From JAZDJT01 sp043803845 (GTDB lineage: Bacteria; Patescibacteriota; Minisyncoccia; Minisyncoccales; GCA-002788555): a stretch of 11,180 bases of DNA. The stretch is from NCBI GenBank assembly GCA_043803845.1, contig JAZDJT010000019.1:1-11180 (forward strand), read 5' to 3'. Below, one piece after another: positions 6,092-11,180 of the stretch. The position numbers and the translations under genes were made by a program. The notes under the pieces are model-generated. The model worked only from the letters and a program-made list of their open reading frames with translations, ran no database searches and had not been told where the DNA came from. Position 1 is the stretch's first letter. Each line of letters begins with the position of its first letter.

Positions 6092-6577
6092 ATGTTGAGC
6101 GCAAAAAATTTTTTTATCGGGTTGATTGTTTTGGCGGTGCTGGGAATATCTTTTTATTTTACGCTCGGCAAGAAAATAAAAAATTCCATAGCTTCTTCCA
6201 GGAAAGATGAGCTGGCATCCTGTCTGACTGGAAAAGGAATAAAGATGTACGGCCTTTCCACCTGCTCTCACTGCCTGGAGCAAAAAGAAGCCTTCGGCTC
6301 ATCCTTCTCCAAGATAAATTACATCGAATGCCAGGAAGGGGAGAGGACCGCCAAGAGATGCGTTGACGCGCAAATTCAGAGCGTGCCCGCCTGGACTTTT
6401 CCTAAGGATACCGCTATAGATAAGCAGATTACCTCTTGCGAAGATTGCATGAGGAGAGACTCGAGTATTTATTGCAAAGAACCTTGTTACACTGTCTCCG
6501 TAGAGACGGAAGAGTTTAGGGTTTCGGGTTTTCTGGAGTTAGAAAAATTAAGTCAAATCAGCAATTGTTCTTTTTAA
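6092..6577 (+). CDS. Membrane-anchored, cysteine-rich thioredoxin-like protein (VKOR-associated type)
   Basis: A predicted thiol-disulfide protein facing the outside of the membrane. Of 161 residues, 6-25 form one hydrophobic anchor (NFFIGLIVLAVLGISFYFTL). The thioredoxin-like domain starts at about 50 with KMYGLSTCSHC, giving an active-site CSHC (C58, C61), and continues through YIEC (C80) to SVP with the expected cis-proline P99. This KMYG...CxHCxxQKExFG...YIEC pattern is that of thioredoxin domains fused to, or working with, VKOR-type quinone reductases that reoxidise disulfide catalysts. The odd part is an insertion after the cis-proline carrying C116, C119, C128 and C132 before the final FLELEKL helix, with further cysteines at 44, 90 and 159, ten in total. 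It begins two bases after the DUF1189 gene, so the two are probably cotranscribed. No VKOR gene is visible. Confidence 0.85.
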   Translation: MLSAKNFFIGLIVLAVLGISFYFTLGKKIKNSIASSRKDELASCLTGKGIKMYGLSTCSHCLEQKEAFGSSFSKINYIECQEGERTAKRCVDAQIQSVPAWTFPKDTAIDKQITSCEDCMRRDSSIYCKEPCYTVSVETEEFRVSGFLELEKLSQISNCSF

Positions 6578-6600
6578 AGGTCTAAAAAAATAAATAGTCT

Positions 6601-6612
6601 GTCTACGTAGAC
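6601..6612 (+). promoter_or_regulatory. Perfect 12-bp palindrome upstream of the glutaredoxin gene
   Basis: GTCTACGTAGAC is a perfect inverted repeat 14 bases before the ATG at 6627, in the 49-base gap after the thioredoxin-like gene. It could be an operator or a small hairpin near the translation start. An additional GTCT lies directly before it (6597-6600). No regulator is known, so the role is open. Confidence 0.35.
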
Positions 6613-6626
6613 GATAACAAAAATAT

Positions 6627-6863
6627 ATGATGGTAAAAGTTTATTCTACGCCTACTTGTCCGTATTGTGTCGCCCTGAAAAATTTTCTTCAAGAGAACAA
6701 GATTGAATTTCAGTACATCGACGTCTCCCAGAACGACGCCGAGCGCGAGAAAATGATTGAGAAGACTGGCCAGATGGGTGTTCCGGTTATTGAAATCGAC
6801 AACGAAGTTATAGTAGGATTTGATAGGGAGAGGATAAGTCAACTCCTTAACATCAAACACTAA
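6627..6863 (+). CDS. Glutaredoxin-like protein
   Basis: Small cytoplasmic thiol oxidoreductase of 78 residues, the usual length of a minimal glutaredoxin or NrdH-type redoxin. It has the beta strand VKVYST, the active site CPYC at residues 11-14 with the classic TPTCPYC context, the middle strand EFQYIDVS, and the cis-proline segment GVPVIEIDNEVIVGFD, ending in a helix ISQLLNI. In the family it reduces disulfides or ribonucleotide reductase, using glutathione or a thioredoxin reductase; which donor applies here cannot be told. The start is ambiguous between two adjacent ATG codons (6627 and 6630), and neither has a Shine-Dalgarno site. It follows the thioredoxin-like gene by 49 bases and precedes GAPDH by 26 bases, so the group may be one transcription unit. 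Confidence 0.93.
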   Translation: MMVKVYSTPTCPYCVALKNFLQENKIEFQYIDVSQNDAEREKMIEKTGQMGVPVIEIDNEVIVGFDRERISQLLNIKH

Positions 6864-6889
6864 AAAGCTACTTCCTGATAGCTAAAATT

Positions 6890-7900
6890 ATGTTAAAAAT
6901 CGCTATCAACGGTTTCGGCAGAATAGGTCGTCCGGTTTTCCGGCGAATTTTGGAAAGGCACAAAAACCTGAAGATAGTCGCCATTAACGACCTGACCGAT
7001 ACCAGAACTCTGGCGCACCTTTTGAAATACGACTCGCTCTACGGGATGTACGATAAGAAAGTAGGTTTCAAGGAGAAATCCCTTTCCGTCAATGGCGACG
7101 AGTTCTTGGTTTTTGCCGAGACTGACCCTTCCAAACTTCCCTGGAAAAAGCTAGGAGTGGACATAGTTTTGGAAAGCACGGGATATTTTACCGAAATAGA
7201 GGGAGCTAAAAAACATCTAGAGGCCGGAGCGAAAAAAGTGATTATCTCCGCGCCTTCAAAGAGCAAGGAGATACCGACTTTTATTCTTGGCGTCAACGAG
7301 GAAAAGTACGATCCCAAGAAAGACGACGTCATTTCCAATTCTTCCTGCACCACCAACTGCCTGGCGCCGATAGTCAAAGTTCTGCACCAGAGCTACGGAA
7401 TCGAGAGCGGTTTTATGACAACGGCGCACTCTTACACCAACGACCAGAAAATTTTGGATCTACCCCACAAAGATTTGCGTCGGGCAAGAGCTGCAACACT
7501 CTCGATTATTCCGACGACCACTGGCGCGGCAAAATCCATAGGGAGAGTTATCCCGGAGCTGGAAGGTAAATTAAACGGAATAGCTCTGCGCGTTCCTACG
7601 CCCGTTGTCTCGAGTCTCGACTTTGTCTGCAAAGTCAAAAATCCTCCCGCCTCGGCCGAAGACGTCAACTATCTTTTCAAAAAAGTCTCAACACAGGAAA
7701 GATTCAGAAACATTCTCGGCATCGAAGACGCGGAACTCGTCTCGGTTGACTATCGGGGCAACTCTTTCTCGGCGATTGTCGACGCCAACCTGACCATGGT
7801 GATCAAAGACCTGGTAAAGGTGACGGCCTGGTACGATAACGAATGGGGTTACGCCTGCCGCCTGGCTGATATGGCGGAATATGTGGGGCAGTATCTGTAA
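6890..7900 (+). CDS. gap: Type I glyceraldehyde-3-phosphate dehydrogenase
   Basis: Cytoplasmic glycolytic enzyme that oxidises and phosphorylates glyceraldehyde 3-phosphate to 1,3-bisphosphoglycerate with NAD(P). The 336 residues match the normal family length. The Rossmann motif INGFGRIGRP is at 6-15, the acidic D34 in AINDLTD suggests NAD preference, the catalytic C153 sits in NSSCTTNCLAP, the general base H180 is in TTAHSYTNDQ, and the phosphate-site block IPTTTGAAKSIG and the C-terminal WYDNEWGYACRLADM are present. All key residues are intact. It follows the glutaredoxin gene by 26 bases; the gap holds a weak 5-bp hairpin (AGCTA/TAGCT, 6866-6883) and no Shine-Dalgarno site. No clear terminator follows. 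Confidence 0.97.
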   Translation: MLKIAINGFGRIGRPVFRRILERHKNLKIVAINDLTDTRTLAHLLKYDSLYGMYDKKVGFKEKSLSVNGDEFLVFAETDPSKLPWKKLGVDIVLESTGYFTEIEGAKKHLEAGAKKVIISAPSKSKEIPTFILGVNEEKYDPKKDDVISNSSCTTNCLAPIVKVLHQSYGIESGFMTTAHSYTNDQKILDLPHKDLRRARAATLSIIPTTTGAAKSIGRVIPELEGKLNGIALRVPTPVVSSLDFVCKVKNPPASAEDVNYLFKKVSTQERFRNILGIEDAELVSVDYRGNSFSAIVDANLTMVIKDLVKVTAWYDNEWGYACRLADMAEYVGQYL

Positions 7901-7944
7901 TAGGGTGTAGGATGAGGCATTTGTAGTTTGTCATCTGCTAACTG

Positions 7945-7960
7945 TTACTGTTAACTGTTA
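7945..7960 (-). repeat. 16-nt AACAGT-type element, copy 2
   Basis: The plus strand reads TTACTGTTAACTGTTA, ending one base before the ATG at 7962. Its reverse complement matches 2325-2340 at 15 of 16 positions. A further ACTGTT lies directly upstream (7941-7946), making a short run of ACTGTT units. Confidence 0.5.
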
Positions 7961-7961
7961 T

Positions 7962-8384
7962 ATGAAAGTTACTATCTGCGGGAGCATAAAATTTCTCAAA
8001 GAAATGGTTGAAGCGAAAGAGAAGCTCGATGAGATTGGTCACGAAGGAATAAATTGTTCGGCGATAGAAGATTTAGCTCTTGGCAGAGACCCGGAATTGA
8101 TGAGGAAAGTAAAAGAAAACCACGCTCAAGTCAAAAAAGAGGGTGGTTTTATAAAATGGTATTACGACAGCATAGTTAACAGCGACGCCATTTTGGTATT
8201 GAATTACGACAAGAATGGTATTAAGAATTATATTGGCGGCAATACCTTAATGGAGATGGGCTTTGCCCACGTAAACGATAAAAAAATATTTCTTTTAAAC
8301 CCGATACCAGAAATTAGTTATAGAGATGAAATTATAGCGATGGAGCCGATTATCCTGAACGGAGATTTGAGCAAAATAAAATAA
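7962..8384 (+). CDS. Nucleoside 2-deoxyribosyltransferase-like protein
   Basis: A 140-residue single-domain protein with the flavodoxin-like fold signature of the nucleoside 2-deoxyribosyltransferase superfamily. The first strand and turn VTICGSIKF (residues 3-11) would bind the nucleoside or phosphate; SDAILVLN (74-81) is the central strand; and YIGGNTLMEMGFAHVNDKKIFLL (90-112) carries E98 in the position of the catalytic glutamate of the superfamily (the G-x-T-x-x-E-x-G-x-A pattern). A C-terminal EIIAMEPIIL helix-strand completes the fold. Members exchange or hydrolyse N-glycosidic bonds of (deoxy)nucleosides; close relatives are often uncharacterised, so the substrate is unknown. The ATG is preceded by the ACTGTT repeat element and no Shine-Dalgarno site. 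It ends just before the tRNA-Gln gene. Confidence 0.75.
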   Translation: MKVTICGSIKFLKEMVEAKEKLDEIGHEGINCSAIEDLALGRDPELMRKVKENHAQVKKEGGFIKWYYDSIVNSDAILVLNYDKNGIKNYIGGNTLMEMGFAHVNDKKIFLLNPIPEISYRDEIIAMEPIILNGDLSKIK

Positions 8385-8389
8385 ATTAT

Positions 8390-8460
8390 TGCGGGTTCGT
8401 CTAATGGTAGGACACATGCCTCTGGAGCATGGTATTGGGGTTCGAATCCCTAACCCGCAG
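8390..8460 (+). tRNA. tRNA-Gln (anticodon CTG)
   Basis: A full cloverleaf folds without mismatches. The acceptor stem is TGCGGGT/ACCCGCA, the D stem GTCT/GGAC, the anticodon stem CATGC/GCATG with loop CTCTGGA (anticodon CTG at 8422-8424, codon CAG), and the T arm TGGGG-TTCGAAT-CCCTA has one G-T pair. U1-A72 and the discriminator G73 are glutamine identity elements. Position 37 is G where A is commoner. The CCA tail is not encoded (CAC follows), so CCA-adding enzyme is needed. It lies 14 bases before the next tRNA, suggesting joint transcription. Confidence 0.93.
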
Positions 8461-8474
8461 CACACATATTTCGT

Positions 8475-8559
8475 GTCGGTATGTCGAAATTGGTATACGA
8501 AGCTGTTTCTCAAATAGCTGGCATAAAAAGCCGTGCGGGTTCAATTCCCGCTGCCGAAA
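8475..8559 (+). tRNA. Class II leucine-type tRNA with canonical-fold anticodon CTC
   Basis: The 85-base cloverleaf has T arm GCGGG-TTCAATT-CCCGC, D stem TCG/CGA with the loop AAATTGGTATA typical of tRNA-Leu, a long variable arm (TGGC/GCCG, 8519-8533, then a single T) and discriminator A73, all leucine-like. The anticodon stem GCTGT/ATAGC leaves the loop TTCTCAA, hence anticodon CTC at 8509-8511, which would read the Glu codon GAG. The first acceptor pair is a G-A mismatch (8475/8558). CTCAAA, the normal loop of tRNA-Leu(CAA), lies two bases off centre, so a small insertion in a former tRNA-Leu(CAA) is possible. CCA is not encoded. It is a sound tRNA-like gene; its decoding is uncertain. Confidence 0.8.
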
Positions 8560-8573
8560 GACTTTTTATAAGG

Positions 8574-8625
8574 TTTTTCGATAGCGGTATAAAATTGCCT
8601 TAGCATAAATAATTTTATCGAAAAA
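8574..8625. terminator. Inverted repeat after the tRNA genes, possible terminator
   Basis: TTTTTCGATA (8574-8583) is the exact reverse complement of 8616-8625, enclosing 32 bases. An alternative 8-bp stem, 8590-8597 with 8611-8618, shares bases with it. T-rich and A-rich flanks would allow a terminator in either direction. Being AT-rich, it is weaker than the hairpin at 10442-10485. Confidence 0.35.
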
Positions 8626-8642
8626 AAATGAATATTTTAAGG

Positions 8643-8671
8643 TTGAAATTTTCTCAGAAATATGCTATTAT
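8643..8671 (+). promoter_or_regulatory. Strong promoter for the unknown/Ntn-hydrolase pair
   Basis: TTGAAA (8643-8648) and TATTAT (8666-8671) each match consensus at five of six positions with 17-base spacing, and TGC directly before the -10 makes it an extended -10 element. The transcript start is predicted at about 8677-8680, so the ATG at 8681 would have almost no leader. Confidence 0.65.
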
Positions 8672-8677
8672 TTAAAT

Positions 8678-8690
8678 ATTATGATTAATT
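8678..8690 (+). repeat. 13-nt direct repeat, left copy
   Basis: ATTATGATTAATT spans the ATG of the unknown gene. An identical copy at 10495-10507 spans the ATG of corA. The two copies bracket exactly the AT-rich two-gene module and its terminator. Confidence 0.6.
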
Positions 8691-9418
8691 ATCCAGAAAT
8701 GAAAAAAACATACCAAAACCAGGTTTTATCTTTTCTAAAAGAGAGCGATTTTCTTTTTGATAGGGGTGTTTTATTTCGTGGCATCGCAGTAGGAATTATC
8801 CCTAAAGAAGGAGCTTTTTCTACTTCAGAAATTATCAATGGAGGTGGAACTATGGGTACGACCATGTTCGTCCCCCTTTACAATGACCGAAGGGAAGTCA
8901 TTGATAAGAGATATCCAAGATTGGATTCACAAAATAACCAAGCCCTTTTCCCATTAATAAGTAGCGACGCTACAAAAATTACAGAGCATGAGGGAGTTGT
9001 GGTGAATTTAACTTCACCCTATGGTAATTATGAAGATTTTTCATCATCCAAAATTTATAATGAAAATAATAAACAGGATATTTCTCAATTAGTTTCTGAC
9101 AAAAGATTAGTTAAGGTAACGGCAGATAGTACGCTCCGAAATGAATTAGAGGAATCAAGTTTTGCTATAGGTCATCTTGATTATTTTATTCTTAAGTTAG
9201 ACTTAGATGGGACAGAATATCTTTCCATGGATTACCTTGAAACTAAGGTTAAATATATGACATTTTGTGAGATTGGAAATTTTGGAGATTCCTGCTTCCC
9301 AGAAGGCTGGAAAATAGGTGCCTGGTTTGATTATTCTTATATAAATCGTGAAGAAAAAATTTATAAACCCCTTTTTAATAAATTTATTAAAAATAATTCA
9401 ATAAATTTATGTCGCTAG
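8681..9418 (+). CDS. Protein of unknown function coupled to an Ntn hydrolase
   Basis: A 245-residue protein I do not recognise. It has no signal peptide or membrane segment. It begins MINYPEMKKTYQNQVL, contains a glycine-rich stretch (NGGGTMGTTMF, about 53-63), a Ser/Asn/Lys-rich low-complexity region (about 119-135) and an Asp/Tyr-rich C-terminal half. A promoter lies immediately upstream and the message would be essentially leaderless. The last ten bases overlap the start of the proteasome-like gene, so the two proteins are probably made together and may act together as substrate, inhibitor, adaptor or toxin-type partner; none of these is shown. Codons are strongly AT-biased compared with the genes from 4419 to 7900, which suggests a different history. 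The coding call is firm from length, promoter and coupling; function is unknown. Confidence 0.8.
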   Translation: MINYPEMKKTYQNQVLSFLKESDFLFDRGVLFRGIAVGIIPKEGAFSTSEIINGGGTMGTTMFVPLYNDRREVIDKRYPRLDSQNNQALFPLISSDATKITEHEGVVVNLTSPYGNYEDFSSSKIYNENNKQDISQLVSDKRLVKVTADSTLRNELEESSFAIGHLDYFILKLDLDGTEYLSMDYLETKVKYMTFCEIGNFGDSCFPEGWKIGAWFDYSYINREEKIYKPLFNKFIKNNSINLCR

Positions 9419-10365
9419 CAATAAACACTATAATACCGGAGGGAATAGTTTTAGCCGCTGATAGTCGGCAATCTTTTCGTAATCGAAAAGGCATGGCTCG
9501 AATCGGAAGTGATAATGCCTCTAAGCTCTTTCAAATTAATAAACGTATTGGCTTAGCAGTCACAGGGATAGCTTTTTTACCAGAAGAGGGAGTGATGAAA
9601 AATATAAGTAAATTTATCGAACAATTTAAAATAGAAACGGACGTAGAGAGACTGGACGTAAAACAAGTGGCAGATAAATTACAGTATTTGCTTAGTAGAA
9701 AGTATAAATGGCAAGAACAATTAGACAAATTGCCAGATATGATAAAGAATGATTTGCAACGCCAAAATTGTGAAATTATAGAAATTAAAAAAGAACAGTA
9801 TGCTGTTAAATTTATTTTTAAGGATTCTAAGGGTAATTTAAAGAATGGTGCTGCTGTGGTAGATAGTATTAATTTTTTAGTTGCTGGATACAACAAAGAC
9901 GGTTCTCATGAGTCATATATTTGTTATGTACCAGGAGAGATTCAAAAAAAACGAGATAGCGAGGAGAAGGGTAAAGAATATGGGGCTTCTTGGATTGGAC
10001 AGATAGATGTAGTCTCAAGGATAGTTTTAGGTTTTGATATCCGCATTGGAAACATAAAATTTATTGGTGAAGCTGCTAAAAAATATGGTCAAGAGGAAAT
10101 AAATAAACAATTAAGGAATTTAGAGTACGCAATTCAGTGGGGAACAATGACCCTCCAAGACGCTATAGATTTTTGTACACTAATGATTCAAACCACATCG
10201 GCCATCCAACGGTTCTCTGACGGAATTACAGCCGATCCCGGAGACATGCCAGGGGTTGGTGGTCCAGTAGATGTTGCTGTAATTACTCCAAACAAAGGTT
10301 TTGTGTGGGTAAATAAAAAGAAATTGAAAGCGGGAGGAGTAGAAATAGATTTAGACAAAGCTTAA
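9409..10365 (+). CDS. Proteasome beta/HslV/Anbu-like Ntn hydrolase with N-terminal Ser
   Basis: Predicted self-compartmentalising peptidase-type N-terminal nucleophile hydrolase. After removal of Met1 the mature N-terminus would be SLAINTIIPEGIVLAADSR; numbering from that Ser places Asp at 17 as in proteasome beta subunits. The lysine of DNASKLFQI (residue 38 in this count) fits the K33 position, followed by the IGLAVTG segment. The core strand FLVAGYNKDG and the C-terminal GGPVDVAVI also follow the family. The nucleophile would be Ser instead of the usual Thr. At 318 residues it is much longer than HslV (about 175) or typical beta subunits; the extra length lies in a helical, charged insertion at roughly 65-140 and a second at about 180-235. 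Overlap with the upstream gene implies coupling. No ATPase partner is visible. Peptidase activity is inferred, not shown. Confidence 0.85.
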   Translation: MSLAINTIIPEGIVLAADSRQSFRNRKGMARIGSDNASKLFQINKRIGLAVTGIAFLPEEGVMKNISKFIEQFKIETDVERLDVKQVADKLQYLLSRKYKWQEQLDKLPDMIKNDLQRQNCEIIEIKKEQYAVKFIFKDSKGNLKNGAAVVDSINFLVAGYNKDGSHESYICYVPGEIQKKRDSEEKGKEYGASWIGQIDVVSRIVLGFDIRIGNIKFIGEAAKKYGQEEINKQLRNLEYAIQWGTMTLQDAIDFCTLMIQTTSAIQRFSDGITADPGDMPGVGGPVDVAVITPNKGFVWVNKKKLKAGGVEIDLDKA

Positions 10366-10441
10366 AAATAATTCTATTTTAGCGTTAAACCGATTTTAGC
10401 TTATTTAATTGTAAAAGAAATATTAAATTGCATCGTAAGAT
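10366..10441. other. AT-rich spacer without gene
   Basis: These 76 bases between the Ntn-hydrolase stop and the terminator hairpin are AT-rich, with no convincing coding frame, promoter pair or tRNA-like fold. Confidence 0.5.
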
Positions 10442-10485
10442 CCAAAAAATCGCCTTTCCGCCTTCTGGCAGAGGCGATTTTTTGG
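10442..10485. terminator. Strong bidirectional intrinsic terminator
   Basis: A perfect 14-bp stem pairs CCAAAAAATCGCCT (10442-10455) with AGGCGATTTTTTGG (10472-10485), with an inner GCC-TTCT-GGC mini-hairpin (10460-10469). The A-tract on the left arm and T-tract on the right arm let it act from either side. It ends the Ntn-hydrolase unit and separates it from corA. Confidence 0.85.
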
Positions 10486-10491
10486 TAAAAT
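10483..10491 (+). promoter_or_regulatory. Extended -10 element in front of corA
   Basis: TGGTAAAAT combines an extended TG with TAAAAT (five of six). No good -35 is visible. The predicted start, about seven bases on, coincides with the ATG at 10498, so the message would be leaderless. The element overlaps the last bases of the terminator stem. Confidence 0.4.
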
Positions 10492-10494
10492 CAC

Positions 10495-10507
10495 ATTATG
10501 ATTAATT
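10495..10507 (+). repeat. 13-nt direct repeat, right copy
   Basis: Identical to 8678-8690 and placed at the same position relative to a start codon. The bases flanking the repeat differ immediately on both sides, so the shared block is exactly 13 bases. Confidence 0.6.
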
Positions 10508-11180
10508 CATATTTTTTAGAGAATAAAAAATTAGTTGCCACGAAAGGTTATTGCGAATCTTGTCAGTGGCTCAATATGGAGGGTCTCGGCAAGGAAGAAA
10601 TCGCTTTAATCAAAAAACTCGGCTTCCACGAGCTGGCGGTTGAGGACATTTTGAACGGCAGACACAGGACAAAAGTCGAGGACTATAAAGAATATCTCTT
10701 TTTGTCCCTGGACACCATCGAACGCGGCACCGCTCCCCTGACTTTTTTCTGCTTTCTTTCAAGAAGCCGCATAGTGACGATAGCCAGTCGGGAATTGCAC
10801 GGAGACAATGAGGTTTTGAAGCGCCTGCAAAAGAACCCCACCCTCTTTTCCAAAGGCTCCGATTTCATCTTATATCTGCTTTTGGATTATCTCTCGGACG
10901 AATACTTCCCTTTGCTCGATAATTTGGATGACGAGCTGGACAAGATTGAAAAAAAACTCTTTTTGCACCCGGCCAGGGAAACGGCGGAAAAACTTCTTAT
11001 CATTAAACGGAAAATCATTTTGTTCAGAAGAAATTTAGTCGCCTTGCGCGACTTATTAATGTCGTTGAGACAGTTTGAAGGCAAGCTTATTCGCACGGAA
11101 AACATTCCCTATTTTCAGGACGCCTTCGATCATCTGATACGTCTTAGCGATAAGACCGACCTCATGCGGGATATGATTGT
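10498..11180 (+). CDS. corA: CorA-family divalent cation transporter, N-terminal part
   Basis: Membrane channel family for Mg2+ (and Co2+/Ni2+) uptake. The frame opens at 10498 (MINSYFLENK) and runs 227 codons to the right edge without a stop. What is present is the cytoplasmic domain: the alpha/beta part with LGFHELAVEDILNGRHRTKVEDYKEYLFLSLDTI in family position (about 41-74), then long helices with DDELDKIEKKLF, KLLIIKRKIILFRRNLVALRDLL and FDHLIRLSDKTDLMRDM, the conserved stalk-helix pattern. The two membrane helices and the GMN selectivity motif would lie beyond the window, so they cannot be checked. GC-richer codon use distinguishes it from the preceding AT-rich pair. The start shares 13 bases, including the ATG, with the start of the unknown gene at 8681. 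Confidence 0.9.
   Translation, partial: MINSYFLENKKLVATKGYCESCQWLNMEGLGKEEIALIKKLGFHELAVEDILNGRHRTKVEDYKEYLFLSLDTIERGTAPLTFFCFLSRSRIVTIASRELHGDNEVLKRLQKNPTLFSKGSDFILYLLLDYLSDEYFPLLDNLDDELDKIEKKLFLHPARETAEKLLIIKRKIILFRRNLVALRDLLMSLRQFEGKLIRTENIPYFQDAFDHLIRLSDKTDLMRDMI

Noticed and set aside
7039..7793. Open frames overlapping GAPDH
   Set aside because: The GAPDH frame is complete and conserved throughout; the others are shadows.
8475..8560. Selenocysteine tRNA reading of the class II tRNA (TCA in the loop)
   Set aside because: Placing TCA at positions 34-36 breaks the anticodon stem and puts C at position 33; acceptor and T-arm lengths are ordinary.
9531..9896. Reverse-strand 121-codon frame inside the Ntn-hydrolase gene
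   Set aside because: It lies entirely opposite a conserved coding frame, is Ser/Leu/Ile-rich with no domain, and is typical of antisense to AT-rich genes.
8475..10441. tRNA-integrated element with duplicated tRNA 3' end as attachment site
   Set aside because: No second copy of the tRNA 3' end is found downstream of the AT-rich module, and no integrase is present; only the unrelated 13-nt repeat brackets it.

Overview
The window reads like part of a small-genome bacterium of the Patescibacteria (CPR, Parcubacteria-like) group; this is inference, not proven. Pointers are an archaeal-type Pth2, a DUF721/DciA-like mini-protein, an LCP protein, a DUF1189 membrane protein followed by a VKOR-type thioredoxin domain, tRNA genes without an encoded CCA, and a near absence of Shine-Dalgarno sites. 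At least two genes end in TGA, so the code looks standard and not the UGA-glycine code of Gracilibacteria/SR1.

Layout. 1-2224 (minus): class A penicillin-binding protein, C-terminus beyond the left edge. 2372-2641 (plus): DUF721/DciA-like protein, divergent from it. 2642-2901: a gene-poor stretch with a near-consensus promoter, a candidate structured RNA whose hairpin loop carries an anti-Shine-Dalgarno-like sequence, and degenerate repeats spaced in multiples of three. 2902-4295 (minus): overlapping pth2 and LCP genes. 4419-5108 (plus): stand-alone Cas4-like Fe-S nuclease, divergent from LCP. 5172-7900 (plus): DUF1189 membrane protein, membrane-anchored Cys-rich thioredoxin-like protein, glutaredoxin and type I GAPDH. 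7962-8384 (plus): nucleoside 2-deoxyribosyltransferase-like protein. 8390-8559: tRNA-Gln(CTG) and a class II, leucine-type tRNA whose canonical fold gives the anticodon CTC. 8681-10365 (plus): an AT-rich, translationally coupled pair, an unrecognised protein and a proteasome-like Ntn hydrolase. 10442-10485: strong bidirectional terminator. 10498 to the right edge (plus): CorA-family transporter, N-terminal part.

How the genes fit together. PBP and LCP act in wall assembly. The thioredoxin-like protein and glutaredoxin act in thiol redox, GAPDH in glycolysis, and Pth2 and the tRNAs in translation. The Ntn-hydrolase pair, beside tRNA genes, in different base composition and bounded by a 13-nt direct repeat covering the start codons of its first gene and of corA, looks like an acquired module. 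The most unusual items are the CTC leucine-type tRNA, the 2681-2904 RNA/repeat locus and the Ntn-hydrolase pair.
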